From NCBI GenBank assembly GCA_903813345.2, contig CAIIXF020000001.1:52285885-52349884 (forward strand): DNA of 64,000 nucleotides. The letters are read 5' to 3'. The stretch is from Owenia fusiformis (lineage: Eukaryota > Annelida > Polychaeta > Sabellida > Oweniidae). The notes beneath the pieces were generated by a model. That model was not told where the DNA came from and ran no database searches. It saw only the letters and a list, made by a program, of their open reading frames with translations. The position numbers and the translations under genes are program-made. Shown piece after piece: positions 1-25,400 of the stretch (position 1 is the stretch's first letter; every line of letters begins with the position of its first letter).

Positions 1-444
1 AATACATACCTCTACAGTTCTAAATCATTTACATTGGTTGGAGCAGCAGTAAAGTATATTCTACATTATACCTAGATTTGCCATTGGAACAATTTTGGTA
101 AATCTTACCTAAGGTTGCTCTAATAATTCAACTTTGGTTGAAATCTTGTAAACTTTCCACACTTCTTCTTGTTCAACATTTTGCTTTAGAAATCTAAGAC
201 ATGCAACCTGATTGGTCCAACCTTTATTTGGTTAAATTATTTTCAGTGGGTTTTCAACTTGCTTGTGGGATTTCTACGTCAATCTATACAATCATTTATA
301 TGAATGAGCACATTATGAACCTTGTAGCGCAGACACTACGATGATTCCTGATGTAAATTTGCTAAAAAAGATGAAAATATCAATTTAAGCATCAGACTAG
401 AAAACCAATCAAATCAGTTTTAACAATCCGGTTTTGGCCAAGGT
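1..444. other. Upstream flank of the TRAM gene, no gene recognised
   Basis: AT-rich sequence with no ORF, tRNA or repeat that I can support. It presumably holds distal promoter and intergenic DNA. Confidence 0.5.
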
Positions 445-11284
<10,840 letters not shown>

Positions 11285-13560
11285 GAATACATCATGATTT
11301 GGCAGCTTGAACTAAAAGTCTTATATCAGAAACACAGTAAAAGAGTTCGTACAATAATATAGCTTGAAAGGATGGAAAATCTGTTAGGAATCACCACTCT
11401 AATATAACTTTACTGTTGACAAGAGATTCCATTTGTCTCATTTTAGTCATGAAGTTATATCTTATTTGTCATTTAGATACTCCTTAATTGTCAATAAGAT
11501 ATCTTATTTTCTAAGATGTATTTTGTTTGTCATTTGGTATATCTTTCTGTTAATAAGGTAACCGTTGTTTGTCAAAAAGGTATCTGTGTCATAATAGTTA
11601 TAGGACTAATAAAATAACAAGTCGCTAAACTATATCTAATACAGTAATTTTATTTTTCAATTCATGCTTTCTCTAATATTAGGGATCTAGGGATCTTATT
11701 AAATGATGATAGTTACAGCACGCCATGCTAGATGTATTGCCCATCAGCAATATTTGATTTCTGACCTCAATTTTCTCTTATAAACCGTAGCTCTTTGGGA
11801 ATAATGTTGAAGCGTTACTAATAGTGACACAGTCACGAGTCTCAGATGTGATAATCACTAAATCGATTTAAAGTTTGTGATACTTTTTGGTATTGAAACT
11901 GCCTATTATTGTAATTTGTTCTAGCTATGTGAGTACATTATCAATTTATTTACATAACTAGACTGTACTTCACTATAATAATTAGGTTGAATTGAATGTG
12001 CTGTACCTTTCTATGAGAACCACTAGGGTACACTGCCTTGGTGCAGTAAGCTGTGCTATATTGCACTATGCTAATTTGTATTCCATTAAATGTAATACGC
12101 TTAATTGAATAGAAATGAACTGTACAGAAGAGCTCCTAATGAATTGTACTATACTGTACTGTACTGTACTGTACTGTACTGTACTGTACTGTACTGTACT
12201 GTACTGTACTGTACTGTACTGTTCTGTACTGTACTGTACTGTGAGTTCTTCTAAGCTCTTAAGACTTTAACATCTACCATTTTTCTTTCATTATAATACA
12301 CTTTTTGCTTAATATTAGGTAAGAAATGGTTGCGGTTTTCTTTATCAACTAAATGGAATGTTCACAGTCTTATGTTCTCATTATTTGATGTATGTTGTAA
12401 ATATGCTTCAATGACTCACAGATTAATATTCCATTGTAAATTCTATGAATAGTTTTGTTGTGTATATAAATACAAATTGTAAAAAAATAAGCTGCATTTG
12501 ATACTTTGTGTATGGCAAATGGTGCAATTGGATCTTGATTCTGTTTTGACAATTTCTTTGTATAATATATCGGTATTAATCAGAAAAGTTATAGTATCAG
12601 GCTTCAATTGTTCTTCAAGGCATGTTGTTAGGTGTTGTGGGAGGGGGAATAAATAAACTTGTACAGAAAATATTTTCAATACAAACGTTTTAAAACAGAG
12701 TGCATGTATCATTCATTTCAATATTTTTGGTTTGAAATGATTGAAACAATTTATTCTGTTGTCATTGTAAATGTACATGACACTTAGATGCATCATTATG
12801 TTATTTATGCATGCCTGCCATTCTCCTGTATCATAGGTGGCGCTTTATAGATTGTGGCACATGTTAATCGTGTGACCTTGTCACCTTATTAGTCTAAGGT
12901 TCCTAAGTCTGCAATGAATTATATAACCTAGTATGCTAGTGCCTTTCTATATGCTAGTACTTAACAGTCTTTTTGTGAGTCAATCAAACCTAAATAAATA
13001 AGCAATCAAAGGACCGCAGTGGAATATTATGTGAAAAATACATTCTTATTTTCATTCAGAACTCTCTTATTTTGGATTGTTTGTGGTTTGATTCAGATCT
13101 ATGTGTGCTCTTGAAACATAACTTGGTTTTATGTTATGTGCAGCTTACTGATTGCGTTTTAAGGTTTGATTAACTCACAAAAAAACGTTGACAAACTGTA
13201 TGTTAACAGGGAAACACCAACAGGGCATGTTAATAATTCACAGATCAAGTGTGCAATAGTATAAATAGCCCTCTTGGTGAGAGATGAACCCTTTTGGCAT
13301 GTACATGTAGCTCCATAGATGAATCAGCTATGATTTTAGCCTATCATAAACCTGTGTTCTGTACTTCTTGGATATGTTGATAACTCGATGGCATATGCCT
13401 AATTTTGTAAATACTTAATATAATGCAGCATATTTTCCTTGTATGGTAGAGGTTTATGATATTAAATATAAAGTATGTGTGAGGACACCAGAATGTATGT
13501 ATCACACAAAATAAAATGAAATACATATAAAACTCGAAATGTGCTGTTTGTTTCTAATTA
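11285..13560 (+). other. TRAM 3' UTR and downstream flank
   Basis: A candidate poly(A) signal AATAAA lies at 11608-11613, and further ones near 12648 and 12998. No coding exon is seen. It includes the GTACT microsatellite. Confidence 0.5.
12145..12242. repeat. (GTACT)n pentanucleotide microsatellite
   Basis: About 18 tandem GTACT/TGTAC units with only isolated substitutions (ATACT, GTTCT). GTAC is self-complementary, so the tract could also form hairpins. It lies in the 3' flank of the TRAM gene. Confidence 0.95.
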
Positions 13561-16351
13561 TTCTGGTAACAAGTTAAAGGCCCACTTTGTGTATTTCCAA
13601 CGTTTTTGGGCAAAATAAAGACTTGCATTTGAATTTCCAATGTATTGATAAGAACCTTATCTTTCATTTGACACCCAACAACAGCTCAAACGGACCACAT
13701 CAAAGGTTACAATAAATTATCAAAAAAACAATTTTGATCTGTCCAGCTTTATATATCAGTTTTTTGTCAATGTCATTGAAAGATGGCGAAGTTGTTTCTA
13801 TTGCATGATATATTCATTTCTATAGAAGTGTCCTCATTTAAATCAAGAGTAATTTAAAACATTCACTTTGTTTAGCATGGTCATGCACTACTAATGATCA
13901 AACTTCAAATGCTTTTTTCTGTGTGAGTTATTTTTTTCTTGGTTCAATATAAAAGCAAACCAAACTTTGTGTCATATTTGAGCGAGTGGGTGAGTAACAT
14001 GTTTCAATTATTATTCTTTTCTTCTAAATTAAGTATAGTGGGCCTTAAAGCGTATATACCTAGAAAAAATGTTGCCTAACTTTGGAAGGGAGGATTGCAT
14101 CTGTTGATGATCAGCCGTTCGTGCCAGCAATTTTAATTTTTACATGTCACAAAACCTATTTGAGAGAATCTATGGGTTCTTAACATACGTCCCGGGTATT
14201 ATTGTACGTTGACAAAGCATGTAAATGTTCGTTTATGGAGTATTTTCTGTTCTCGGATTCAATCTATTCCAAGCGATAAATAAATTCATTATTATAGATT
14301 TAGCTTAATTTGCGGATGTTTCAGTCGCATCATGCAGGGGTTTCCTCGGGATTTTCCATGGGAAAGATCAGTCCCGTTCTTTTATACATGTATAAGCTAT
14401 CATCCTTTATTAGTTTATTTCCTCATCGCCCATATTTGGTCATTTTGAGTTTACAAATTACAAATACAAAGTATTTAAAACAAACGTTTCACATTACAAT
14501 AATTGTATGTGCGTGTACAATTGTAATCACAACTAAAATTAACAATCTTACCATAATATCACTACACTATGAACTTCAAATTCATAAATGCATTTTCAAC
14601 ACTTTATTGAGATATTAAAAATATGCCTCACACAATATGTAAATGGAAACATTTACAAAAAGTGATATGATGCACAGGGGTGTTGAAAACGTGTAGCTTC
14701 ACCTCTTTCGCCAGAGCAGATACAGTTCTTTCCTCCGAGTCTCCTTATCCTCAGCATAACGAACGACTTCCCCGGGAAAATGAACTCAATATTTGCCCAG
14801 AAAGGGAGAACTGGCATGATATATCTGTTATTTGGCTTTATCCTAATCATTGATGTAAATGACAGTGCCGCTGATAAAGTTGTAATAGGTGTGTTTTTGA
14901 ATTGCCCCTTGTACTCACTATGGCAACATATGTCTCAATCATAAGTAGATACAAGTTGATGCATTCTTTTTTAAAATGGGTGGAGTATGGGTCAATATGT
15001 ATATAATCAAATCGTTTTGACCTAAGATTTGTTAAGGCCAAAGTAGTTTAATCTAAAAGATATACCGATATGTCTTATTACGACACGCACGATCTAAGAT
15101 ACATGTAAACGCGCTTCCTCTATGTTTAATGCAACATAGATCACTTGCAATCATGTTTACTCTTTGAACGAAATGAAACTGTTGGAATTTTACATTAGCC
15201 TGATTGTTTGTAAAGCCCTTTCTAAAAAAAGTGTGAATCAACGACTTTCTAAAAATTAACTAACTTGATAAGGCCATACGAAGTAGTTATGTTGTTCAAC
15301 GTCATATGCATGATATTTGGATGTATTGGATGTCTTTTCTAATCTACTTAAAATCACACAAGCAGCGGGCGTAAAATAAAGTAAAGCGGAATAGATATCA
15401 CTCCCGACTGATTTGATTCAAATTAAAACATTATATTTTTGTGTTGGCCTTAAAGTATTGCTTATCTTAAAGGCCCCGTGTGAAGTTTAAAGTACTTTGG
15501 CTCATACAGTCTTACCAAATGTAAGTAAATTCATTTATTTCAAAAGTTTTTTCTGTTTTGAAGGTCGCATGCATCTGTTATCCGAGTAAGACATTGAGCT
15601 ATAATCAGTTTTAGTATTTATTGAAACAAGAAATTGTAATAATTTAGTGGAGGACACGGGGAAACGACTTTTTCCCAATATGACCTTCTTGAGATCACAG
15701 CGTTCTTCGTAATAACACAAAATTGCTATACATATAATCAGGTTTCTGTATTAGTGAAAATTGAAATTATAAAATTAAATAGAAAGTTAAAATTAAATTG
15801 AAAGGTTGCATTAATGTGCATGACCTAAACTTAATCTGAATGGGAAGATTTAGAAAATAATATGTTTTTACAATGTACAGAGATTTGATAGCGGCAAACT
15901 CATGTATTTGAAAATTTTAATTTTTTAAATTTAATTATTTTTTCAAAATGTCTAAAATAATTTCGATTACATATGCGAAATAGGATTTTAACTAGATGGG
16001 GTCTTTAACACTTGATCACTAGATCACGTGAAAAGATTCGATCAAGACCACTACATGCAGTAACTGTCAGTCAACTAGTTTAGTTAATCACTTACTAATT
16101 TCCAGTTACCCGCCATTAGAGTAGGCCTAAAGGGGAACACCTCATTGGATTGTTTGAACCACCCTGGACGCTTGGATACATTAGTCATTTTTAGATGTGC
16201 TCTAGAAAATACACGGACATAAAACGATACTAAACATGATTTATTAGAGGGAGGAAAACCTGTCAAGTGTTAACATAAAATCAAATTAGCAATAACTAGA
16301 AATTGCATGATATAATTTGCATTCAGAAACATATAGTGATATCCATAGGAT
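13561..16351. other. Intergenic DNA between the TRAM gene and the DSL gene
   Basis: No exon is supported. Short ORFs (for example around 14310-14618 and 14653-14850) lack any recognisable domain. Part of it (13770-14020) is a dispersed repeat also present near 52385. Confidence 0.55.
13770..14020 (+). repeat. Dispersed repeat, copy 1
   Basis: Shares long stretches with 52385-52635 in the same orientation: GAAAGATGGCGAAGT, TATAGAAGTGTC, ATGCACTACTAA, CTTCAAATGCT, TTTTTCTTGGTTCAATATAA and AACATGTTTCAAT, at similar spacing. No ORF or terminal repeats were found, so the class is unknown. Confidence 0.7.
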
Positions 16352-16414
16352 ATGGGTTTTATATGGAAAGAAGTTTTCCGACTGGCCATCATTTTGGGAA
16401 TAATTTTAACAAAG
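16352..16414 (+). CDS. Signal-peptide exon of the DSL gene (exon 1)
   Basis: ATG followed by 20 codons giving MGFIWKEVFRLAIILGIILT-K, a short basic N-terminus and a hydrophobic core, then donor AAG|GTAGGT. It ends in phase 0, as needed by the next exon. It is the only secretory start I see upstream of the MNNL exons, but transcript proof is lacking; an alternative first exon nearer 17344 cannot be excluded. Confidence 0.6.
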
Positions 16415-19400
16415 GTAGGTTATTGTTGATATTCTATTTTCACAACAAAAAAGGAAAGTGACTTATTTCCTTCTTTTTACAACATAATGAAGCCTTTTTC
16501 CTCATACAACTGTGTTGACCGTTTTATCATATCAGAGAAAATGGTTCTAAATTCAATGAAAATGTGAAATTGATTTAGATCTACTTTTAAAACACCTTTA
16601 AAATGAAAAAATCTCATTAGTCGTTATTTTAGGATCACAACGACCATGGACATTGCTTAGTGAACTATTAGAAATCATTTATAAACTTCTATCCATTTGT
16701 CTGGTGTAATTTCATATATAATTTTACATGTCCATTTCGTCCTTTAGTTTTCTTGTCGAATGTTTAGCCGCAGTGGTCCGACATTTCATTGCATTTTGAT
16801 GTATACAGGGATTTGCAATAGGATGTCGTACGATGTATAAGCAAAATGGAATAAAGTAAAAACATTATAAAAACAAATTATGTTTTTTATTGTCTCATGG
16901 ACATCGGGGTTAATAAACTGCACTTCTAGATGCTTTGAAATGGACGCAAGCTAAAAATTGTGTTCGGGTTCATTAACTTCTGCTAGAAATCCGTTAGATC
17001 TTTCACATTTTTCAAGTCTGTATTTTTTGGTAAAGACATTCAGGACCACAGAGAGTAAAGCCCTGTATAACATTGTAGACTGCGTTTCAATCGTTTCAAT
17101 GCATGCATCATCTACCTCCGTTACAACAATGCCGGTGCGCCGGCCGATGAATCGGAGAAAATGTGACCCAGGCATAAACGGAGAGCAACGCAAGAAACGA
17201 GCGTTCGATTTGCTAAACGATATGCGTCACCCTTTACGAGGGACCATGGAGGGACTTTAAAACGCAATCCCAAAACACCACTTGTTTTCTGCATGTGTTA
17301 ACCGGTCGATCCGCCGATTTTCTAGGTAAATAGCCAGCAGCAGGAGCATGGTAGGATTGCAGTCGACATGATCAGATTTTCCAACCCAGGAGGCTTCCAA
17401 GCGGACGGTGCCTGTTGTAATGGATTTAACATCGGGGGCATTAACAGATGTTCAGAGAGCTGCAACTACCTGTTCAACCTCTGCTTTGATAATTACAATA
17501 GGTAATGAATTACATTTTATTTAACTTTTCCTCTGAACCAATTATAATTGAAAGCTGACTTTGGCTAAATTGACCATTTTTAGTAGTGTGTGTATGGATT
17601 CATGTATTGGTCGAATGAAGTTAACTGTGACCATGGACCTATAGGATTGAGGTCCATGTTGTGCCTTAAAACACCAGAAATAAATTACGCTGACAAAAAC
17701 GCACGTGTTCAAAGCATTGACAGCATTTCTTCGAACATGGCACAAACACGATAGCACTACAAATGAGCCAACATGAAGTACATGTAGTTATTGTTTGATT
17801 TCTTTGTCTTAAGAAGTTCATCTTGAAAATTGAACTTTAACTTGATGAAGTGTTTGTACCCACTCCTTGCTTTCGTTTCAGTACGTTGGACCATACAGAA
17901 TGTCCAATTGGCTCTCAAAGCCTTGGTCTTGTAGGGGATGGAACAGATGAATTCGACTTCCCTCCAGCATTTGTCTCTGGTGTGACTAACCCTGTTCTTG
18001 TTGCCTTCCAGGAATGGACGGTATGTTTTATCTCTACACATATATCATTTTTATCCCAGGCCAGGAATCCTTAGTCTTGCTTCAAGTCCCTAAACTATAT
18101 ACTCTAACAACTGGGTCACATGGGGCTTGTAGCTATATATACTTTATATATAGGCTACTTTATAAGACATAACCAATTATTTATTGATAATAACACACTT
18201 TGAAAGCTACTAACCTAATTAAATTACAACCATTGTATGTTGTTATTTTCTATTTTGAGAAGAGACAATTCATTATAAAATATATCGAGCACATAGCCGT
18301 CTAAAGTGTCACCGTTCCGGCACTCCTCACATCTCTTTTGGTCCAGGAGGACAGAGATGGAAAGGGTGTACCTTACCAGAACCGATAATACTAAATGGGT
18401 GTTGATTTACAGCTACCCAACCCTTTTAACAACCAAAGAATGCGCGAACATGATTCAGGTGCGTTGAGAAAGACAGTTTAAGTAGCTGAGACATGTACGG
18501 ATTATGTTAACAAGTAGTAGGATAATGTCAAGAACATCGATCATGATTTATGATAACCTACAAATTAAAAATAGATGAATGTATAGTACCAACAAGTGAA
18601 TCAATAGCAATTTCCTCATTCAGAAGGCGGAATATATATTCTGTTATAAAGATATGATTTAGTGCATCGAGAAACGACTTTACCAGACAAACATCTTTAC
18701 CAGACAGACATAGCCATAAACACGTTACGTGAATCAGTCATGTAGATCTATCTTATCGAAAAAAATGTTGGATCCGACTAAAAAATCACTGTGAATGCCC
18801 AGCAACGTAAATAGCCATAAATCTGTCTCGGCTCAAGCATCAGGACGTTCATACAACAGCCCTGGTCGTGAAACGGATGACAGACTGATCATCAATTAAA
18901 CTGGTGTTTGATTCTGACAATCCGTAGTACGTATTTTGTCTGGTGTTTCATTCTCATAAACCATGCGTATTTTGGTGCACTGTAAATGTGCAAGGATAAC
19001 TAATACAATAGCTAAATACAATAGTCATTTTTAGAATTAGTGAAATTGATTACCCTCATCCCCGGGCCCTCATCACTTTCATGATTTAAGTCGGAACTTG
19101 AGTGAAAAACTAAAAATACACGTTCTCTAATGTACATTATTAATGAATAGCCAAGAAGGGAATGCAAGTCAAAATGTTGACTTTGCCAACCATTGTATTT
19201 CTGATTTTTCCTTCTTCAAGTCTGAGTGATATTGTACAAAATTCTTCACAATTGTTCAAACTTAGGACTTAGACTCTTTTGTGGTCAATAATCCCTCATT
19301 CATTTTTTAAATCAGTTTTTCACACACGTTGATATACTTTTATGTTGTTTTAACCAATGTTGCAAGGGTTGATCTTTTAATTCCAAAACGTTAGTATCAG

Positions 19401-22400
19401 TAGTATACGGAACCAACGTTGTTAACATGTTCATATCAACTAGTTTTATCATGATCTGTCGTTCTTGCCAATGCATGCACAGTAGTCGCTTGCGTTAGTT
19501 TAATGACACCATCCATCAGAGGAAGAGGACGAACATATAAGTCCCACTTAAGAGATTACACTTCCCTCTAAAACGTTAGCAGTCGGGCGTCACCTTTTGG
19601 ACCATGTCAGAGTTATATCCTAACTTGAATTTGTAACAAAATTTCGAACTTATTGAGAAAATATAAAGATTCACGCATAAGGGGTGCAAGCCGGCTCTTA
19701 TGTACAAAAGCTTATGTATGATTTATGCTCGTAGTCGGTAAAAACAAAAGCAAATATGAGTTTTTTATAACATTTGAAAAGTGCTTGACAAATAATTTAA
19801 TGGTATTAGAGATCATGAGATTTATTGATGATGATATAAAATTGTTTTATCGTTAGGTCATCGGGTCTATAATAAATAATATAAGGCATAACCGCGAACT
19901 TATGATCGAACATGCCGAGACCAAATCCATCCTTGCACATACTATGATCATAAAAAATGGAAGAGATTTAAAATATCAATATGGTGGTCTAAATTGTATA
20001 TTCAGTAATCACGAGTATATTTTGTGTATATTCAGAGACATAATTGAGGCAAAGTGTTATTATACTTTAGTTATAGCTAAGAGCTAATTTTTTGCATGTG
20101 ATTTTGTTAGTTTTGTAGTTTGTAAGTTTGTTCGTAATTTGGTAGAATCTGAGTCCCAGGTAGAATGCATCTCTTATCTGTTATTGGGCGTAAAAGAATA
20201 TACCGATCATGTGGGTCTAAACTAAGACGACGCATTGACTGTTGGCTTTTTTACTTTCTTTAAAATTATTGGATTTTTAATCTTGCTTGGAATCAAAACC
20301 ATATCAGATCATTATTGTCGGATTTACACCAAGCCAACCCCTTCGGTTTATTGATATTTCATCGGTTCAAGTTAACACCTTAAAGGGGAAACAAGGCCTG
20401 TAGAGAGAAAATTCGAAAAAATCTCTCTACCTTTTCTAAAGGATAGTAAAGACTGGAATCCAACAATGGGTCATTTTTATTTCAATGTAATCTGTAAGTT
20501 TTGATCTATGTCATTCATATAATGCCAAATGTGTGTGGAATGATTCTACTAAATTAAAAATTCTTAGGATTCTATATCATTCTAGCTTTTCAAATAAATC
20601 AACTATGTCATAGATTTCTAATAATATAGCAATTCTTCGAATTCTAAATAATGCAAGGTTTTCAAATACGAGAAATCCACAATGTCAAAGACTTCACAAA
20701 CCAAGATAAATTCCTATACTTTCAATGTAGGTTCACGACAACACACCAATTCATTTAATTTTACTTAGTAGTTAGTCATGATGAGATACACAAATAGTCT
20801 TATATTAATTGATTAACTAAAACATGAGGTACCCTAGTGTATATTTTTCATTTTGGAAGTAAAGTATAGCTCAACACATATCCAGAAGATGGATGGAAAC
20901 GTGAAATTTTACAAAAGGGTGAAATACAAATCTAACTAAGTAAATCATCATAAGTCCACTTTTAGTTAAGGTATATCTTCAAGAGAATGAACACAAATGT
21001 AAGATCAAATAAATATCACATCAATCATACAGGTTTATCTTGAAGGTTTTTAATGTTATCTAAAAGAATACTAGAGGCCAATGTACTCTACATTTACAAT
21101 TAATACTAAATCATCAAACAAGAAATATCGACATGAAAACAACAATAATTGCAGTAGGTACCTTAACAGTAAAACACACAACTTCAACTACAATTGTTTA
21201 TGAGGAAAGTCAGAAACCCAAAACGGTAGAGATTTGCATACTTGTATATACGTTTGTAGGTTTAAAGTTAACAATCTGAGAATCTCTTCAAAGCATACAT
21301 TATATCTTATGTCCACCAATTCTATAGCCGATTATGAAATCATGAATATACTCTGCATATATAGGGGTCATGCACTGGGAGGTTTTGAATACAGGGAATA
21401 TCCCGAGGGATATAAAATATATCTCCCCGATAATTTTTTTCCACAATTTTTTTCAAATTTCTATTTTCAAATTTTTTTCCCGAATTTATCCCGAACTTTT
21501 TTTGAGCGGGACATACGATTTATATGTCCCGGAACTCCGTTGGAGCGGGACATACGAAAAATATTTGCCCGGATATGGAATATATTCCCGGTTGATATGT
21601 CCCTGAAACCTCATCAGGTATGGTACCATGTCAAAAGAAATATATAGGGAATCTAAGCATTTGTCTTCAAGGGGTATTCATGTATTTTGATTCTAGAGGC
21701 GCGCCCGAATGACTAACAAGGTACGCTTTAATGATTTACAAGAAAGGTGAATGGAGAATTATGTAAGGCATTTTTTGAACAATATCCATATTCTCAAAGC
21801 GGGTGCCATTTGATCGCACTGTCACCTCTTTAAAACAACATTGACAAATATTCAATGATCTATATACTACAGGCTTTTTATCAGCATTTTCGAATTATGT
21901 TTCAAGGGCTCTGGTCAGCTTAAGGTGGTTGCCAGCAACCAGAAGAGCGTCCCCGTACCTCCCTTAGTGAATTACTTCACAATAAATCACAAACAGGAAG
22001 TTGCGTCTCGGAATGCCACAAGCATTACATGGACAGATTATAATGTTACTGGAAACATGGATATTCCCAACACAGATATTGAGTCCAGGTATGTGTTAAT
22101 GATGCCCAACACTAACTTCTCAAATGAGAAGATTACCAAAAAGGAATTTATGAATTACACAAGCAAAGATTATACATACACCGTACATGTATGTAAAACC
22201 ATATTTGTCGAATTTTCAGAATTTTCCTAAGAATTGGTGTATATTGCGAGCTGAATTATTACGGGAATGGCTGTACGAAAAAATGTGTCCCTACAAATGA
22301 CTGCACTGGTCACTTTTACTGCAGCGACGACGGTGACAAAATATGTCAACCTGGGTGGCAAGGTGACAATTGTGACATCGTGATACCCGGAGAGTCTGGC

Positions 22401-25400
22401 TGTCCATCAAGTAAGGCCAACACCCATTTCCAAATTAAGCTTACGTACTCTGCTACGTACGTGTAAAACACACACAAATCACCAAGTCTGAAATGGTAGC
22501 ACCACCCTTATTAATTCATCTTTGTGATTGTTCATACTCATGTTTTATCACTTGAACGTTAATAAGAGTGGTCATTTATACGAACTTTTAATTATATAAA
22601 TAATGAAAGTGAAGTAGTATAAGTATTGGGTGTTTCTTAAGCTATGAGTGGTATAAAATCTCAAAATGTCAAAGTGCTTCAATAAATTGAGTAATAATGA
22701 TACTTTGCTCTTTAGAGTTAAACGTCAAGACGCCTTCAACTTGATTTATTTGCTATGCTTTAAAGTTTAGGTTGACCCCATTACTATTATATTTATTCAT
22801 AGTTTTATGATGTTATAAATTGTTACTTCCTACAAACATAGTTGATGAGTTTATCAAGAACAATTTATTTATTTTTCATTTTAAATCATTGTAAATATAG
22901 CTAATAATTTGATAAAACACTATGGAATTTTCTCAATAGTAAGTTACTTATAATCTGAAATATCAAATCCTACGCTAGGGTCTGATGTGAATATAATCAG
23001 TTTTCTTTTTCTAATTTTTGAAAAACACGAGCTTATGGATGAATGTTCGGCTGCTTCAACATTCCCTATGACACATTATAGGTTTCCGTTTTAGTTCTGG
23101 CTAAAAATCAATCATATCTTCGTCTTTATAGATAAATTCTTTAAGATGGCAGGGGTGTATCACACATCGTTATTATATAACATTATATAATTTTTTATCT
23201 AAACATGTGAGTTTATGAATTTGAAAATATTGTTTTTTACCATTTTTGATGTAAATATCATTACCAAGCTGTCATCACTGTTAAGACATGATGGATTCAC
23301 CTAACCCTATTTTGTCCGATTCTAGACAACACGTGTATGCATAACGCGACCTGCTTCAGTCATGACCAAGGCGGAAGAGGATACATCTGTTGCTGCAAAT
23401 CCGGCTGGACAGGAGACGATTGTGAGTTTCTCGTGGACTGCAGAGGCGGACCCGACTACCAATGCCAAAATGGAGGAGAATGCGCGGATATAGGTTCTGA
23501 AATGTTCCAATGCATCTGTCCACCAAAGTATGTTGTTGGTTTTATTCATCCCAGCAACTATATCTGTTTTCTTTTAATGTCTGGATGGTAATACAAACAT
23601 GAAAGTGAACATTGTTTTGCAGTTTCTATGGGGAAAGATGTGAATATGATAGAAGAAATAACAACTGCAGTCAGGTGACCTGTAACAACGGCGGCTCTTG
23701 TTTTGACACGGAAGATGGATTTGTTTGTAATTGCACCGTAGGTTGGACGGGTACAATTTGTGAAGTCGAACTCCCTACAGTCCCACCTATGAGTAATTGC
23801 ACCGAGGACTACTACGGACTCGACTGTTCCGTGTACTGCAAAGCAGAGGATACATGCAATGGTCACTACACATGTGAACCATTTACAGGTGATAAATTGT
23901 GTAATGAATACTGGACAGGGGAGAACTGTACAATTAAAACAGTAGATCCACTACAAGACCCCGAATGTCCTGATGCGGGGACGTGTTATAGAGGGGCATG
24001 TTTTAACGGGACATGTTGCTGCGAAATAGGTTTCGTAGGAGACTTATGCCGTGAAATCGAGCACAAATGTGACTCCCAACCGTGTCAAAATGGTGCATCT
24101 TGTATACACGCAGGAGAGGATTATATATGCGATTGTAAAGCAAACTATACTGGTGTTAATTGTGAGACGTACATTCCTGATATGACAACGCCCATACCTC
24201 CCACTACAATAAATACCGCCACAACGGCATTGACCACTGAAATGTTCACCACAGAAATGACCACTGAAATGACTACTGAAATGACCACTGAAATGACTAC
24301 TGAAATGACCACTGAAATGACTACTGAAATGACCACTGAAACGACCACTGAAATGACTACTGAAATGACCACTGAAATGACCACTGAAATGACTACAGAA
24401 TTGACTACAAAACCGACCACTGAAATGACCACTGAACAAGTCACCACTGTTCCATCCACTCAGCCTACAACGGAAGATTTGACAACAACTCCCGATACAA
24501 CTGTAGCGATAACAACCGTGTCTCCAACAACCATGGCAACCGAACCTGAAACAACTCCAACAACAGGTACACTTATTTATGTTGTTAGACAAATACTTGC
24601 AATTAATGTTAGTGCAGTCAGAATGTGGGTTTCGGCGTGCGTTCAGAGGGATTTTATGGGACAGAATTTTTCATGTTACTACTATGATTATACATATTTG
24701 TATGGATTATTAGATCTTAGTTTTTCAGCTTTTAGATTTTGTGGCCATTTTACCCCCCATGGGCTAAAATTTGGACCCCTACTATAAAATTGGGCAAGAA
24801 CTCAAAAAATACTCAGTGGAATGTTTCCAAATTACTAAGTTATATTGGTATAGGCTAACTGAATATATGATAAAAATTTCATGTCACATGGTTAAGTGGT
24901 TGCCATGGAAATGGATAAAACATGCCCTTCGGGTGTCAATTTTCAGGCCAATTTTTCAGGACTGACAGAGTCATATCATGCATATTTTGTCACGTTTGTG
25001 TTAGGAAGGGTTAAAATATAAATAGAAAACTTCTATAATATATTAGCAACAATTGTATGTAAAGATCAGTCCACAAAACCTCAGATTTTGGCCTTGTATT
25101 GGTCCATGACTTATACAGGGGTCTATTCATAGACTCGAGCTCCCACATTGGATGGATGCTATAACTTTTGAAATAATGGAGATACAGGTCTCATTTTTTC
25201 AGATATTCATAAATGGTTAGTTTTAAGTATTTTATTTTACTTTGGGAGCTGACATGTGATTGGTTGCCATGGTAACCAGGGTTTTAGGGAAATTCTGACC
25301 CCCACATTGGATGGATGCTATAACTTTTGAAATAAGGGAGATACATGTCTCATTACTTCAGATCTTAGACAATGATTGATTATAAATATTAAATAAATAT

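Noticed and set aside
12145-12242. CRISPR-like array or regulatory repeat
   Set aside because: Pure 5-bp microsatellite with no spacers, in an animal genome.
16958-17260. 100-aa plus-strand ORF and an 80-aa minus-strand ORF just before exon 2 of the DSL gene
   Set aside because: The region is a little GC-richer, which keeps frames open. No domain, signal peptide or matching splice phase to the next exon was found. It could be an upstream exon of an alternative transcript but cannot be supported.
24044-24592. Long minus-strand ORFs (Gly/His/Ser/Phe-rich and Val/Ile-rich) over the Thr repeat
   Set aside because: They are reverse readings of the 12-bp coding repeat; periodic DNA keeps several frames open. 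The plus-strand frame has the cysteine-rich domains and proper splice phases.
23612-24787. Gene end at the stop codon at 24785, i.e. a short secreted DSL protein
   Set aside because: The donor ACAG|GTACAC at 24566 and the matching phase-1 Thr/Ser-rich exon at 29675 explain the data better; the sequence after 24566 loses mucin composition and enters a transposon. It remains possible as an intron-retention isoform.
24771-24965. 64-aa ORF repeated at 28533-28757 on the other strand
   Set aside because: The two are the arms of the foldback element, so the similarity is due to DNA inversion; the frame has no protein-like conservation that I can recognise.
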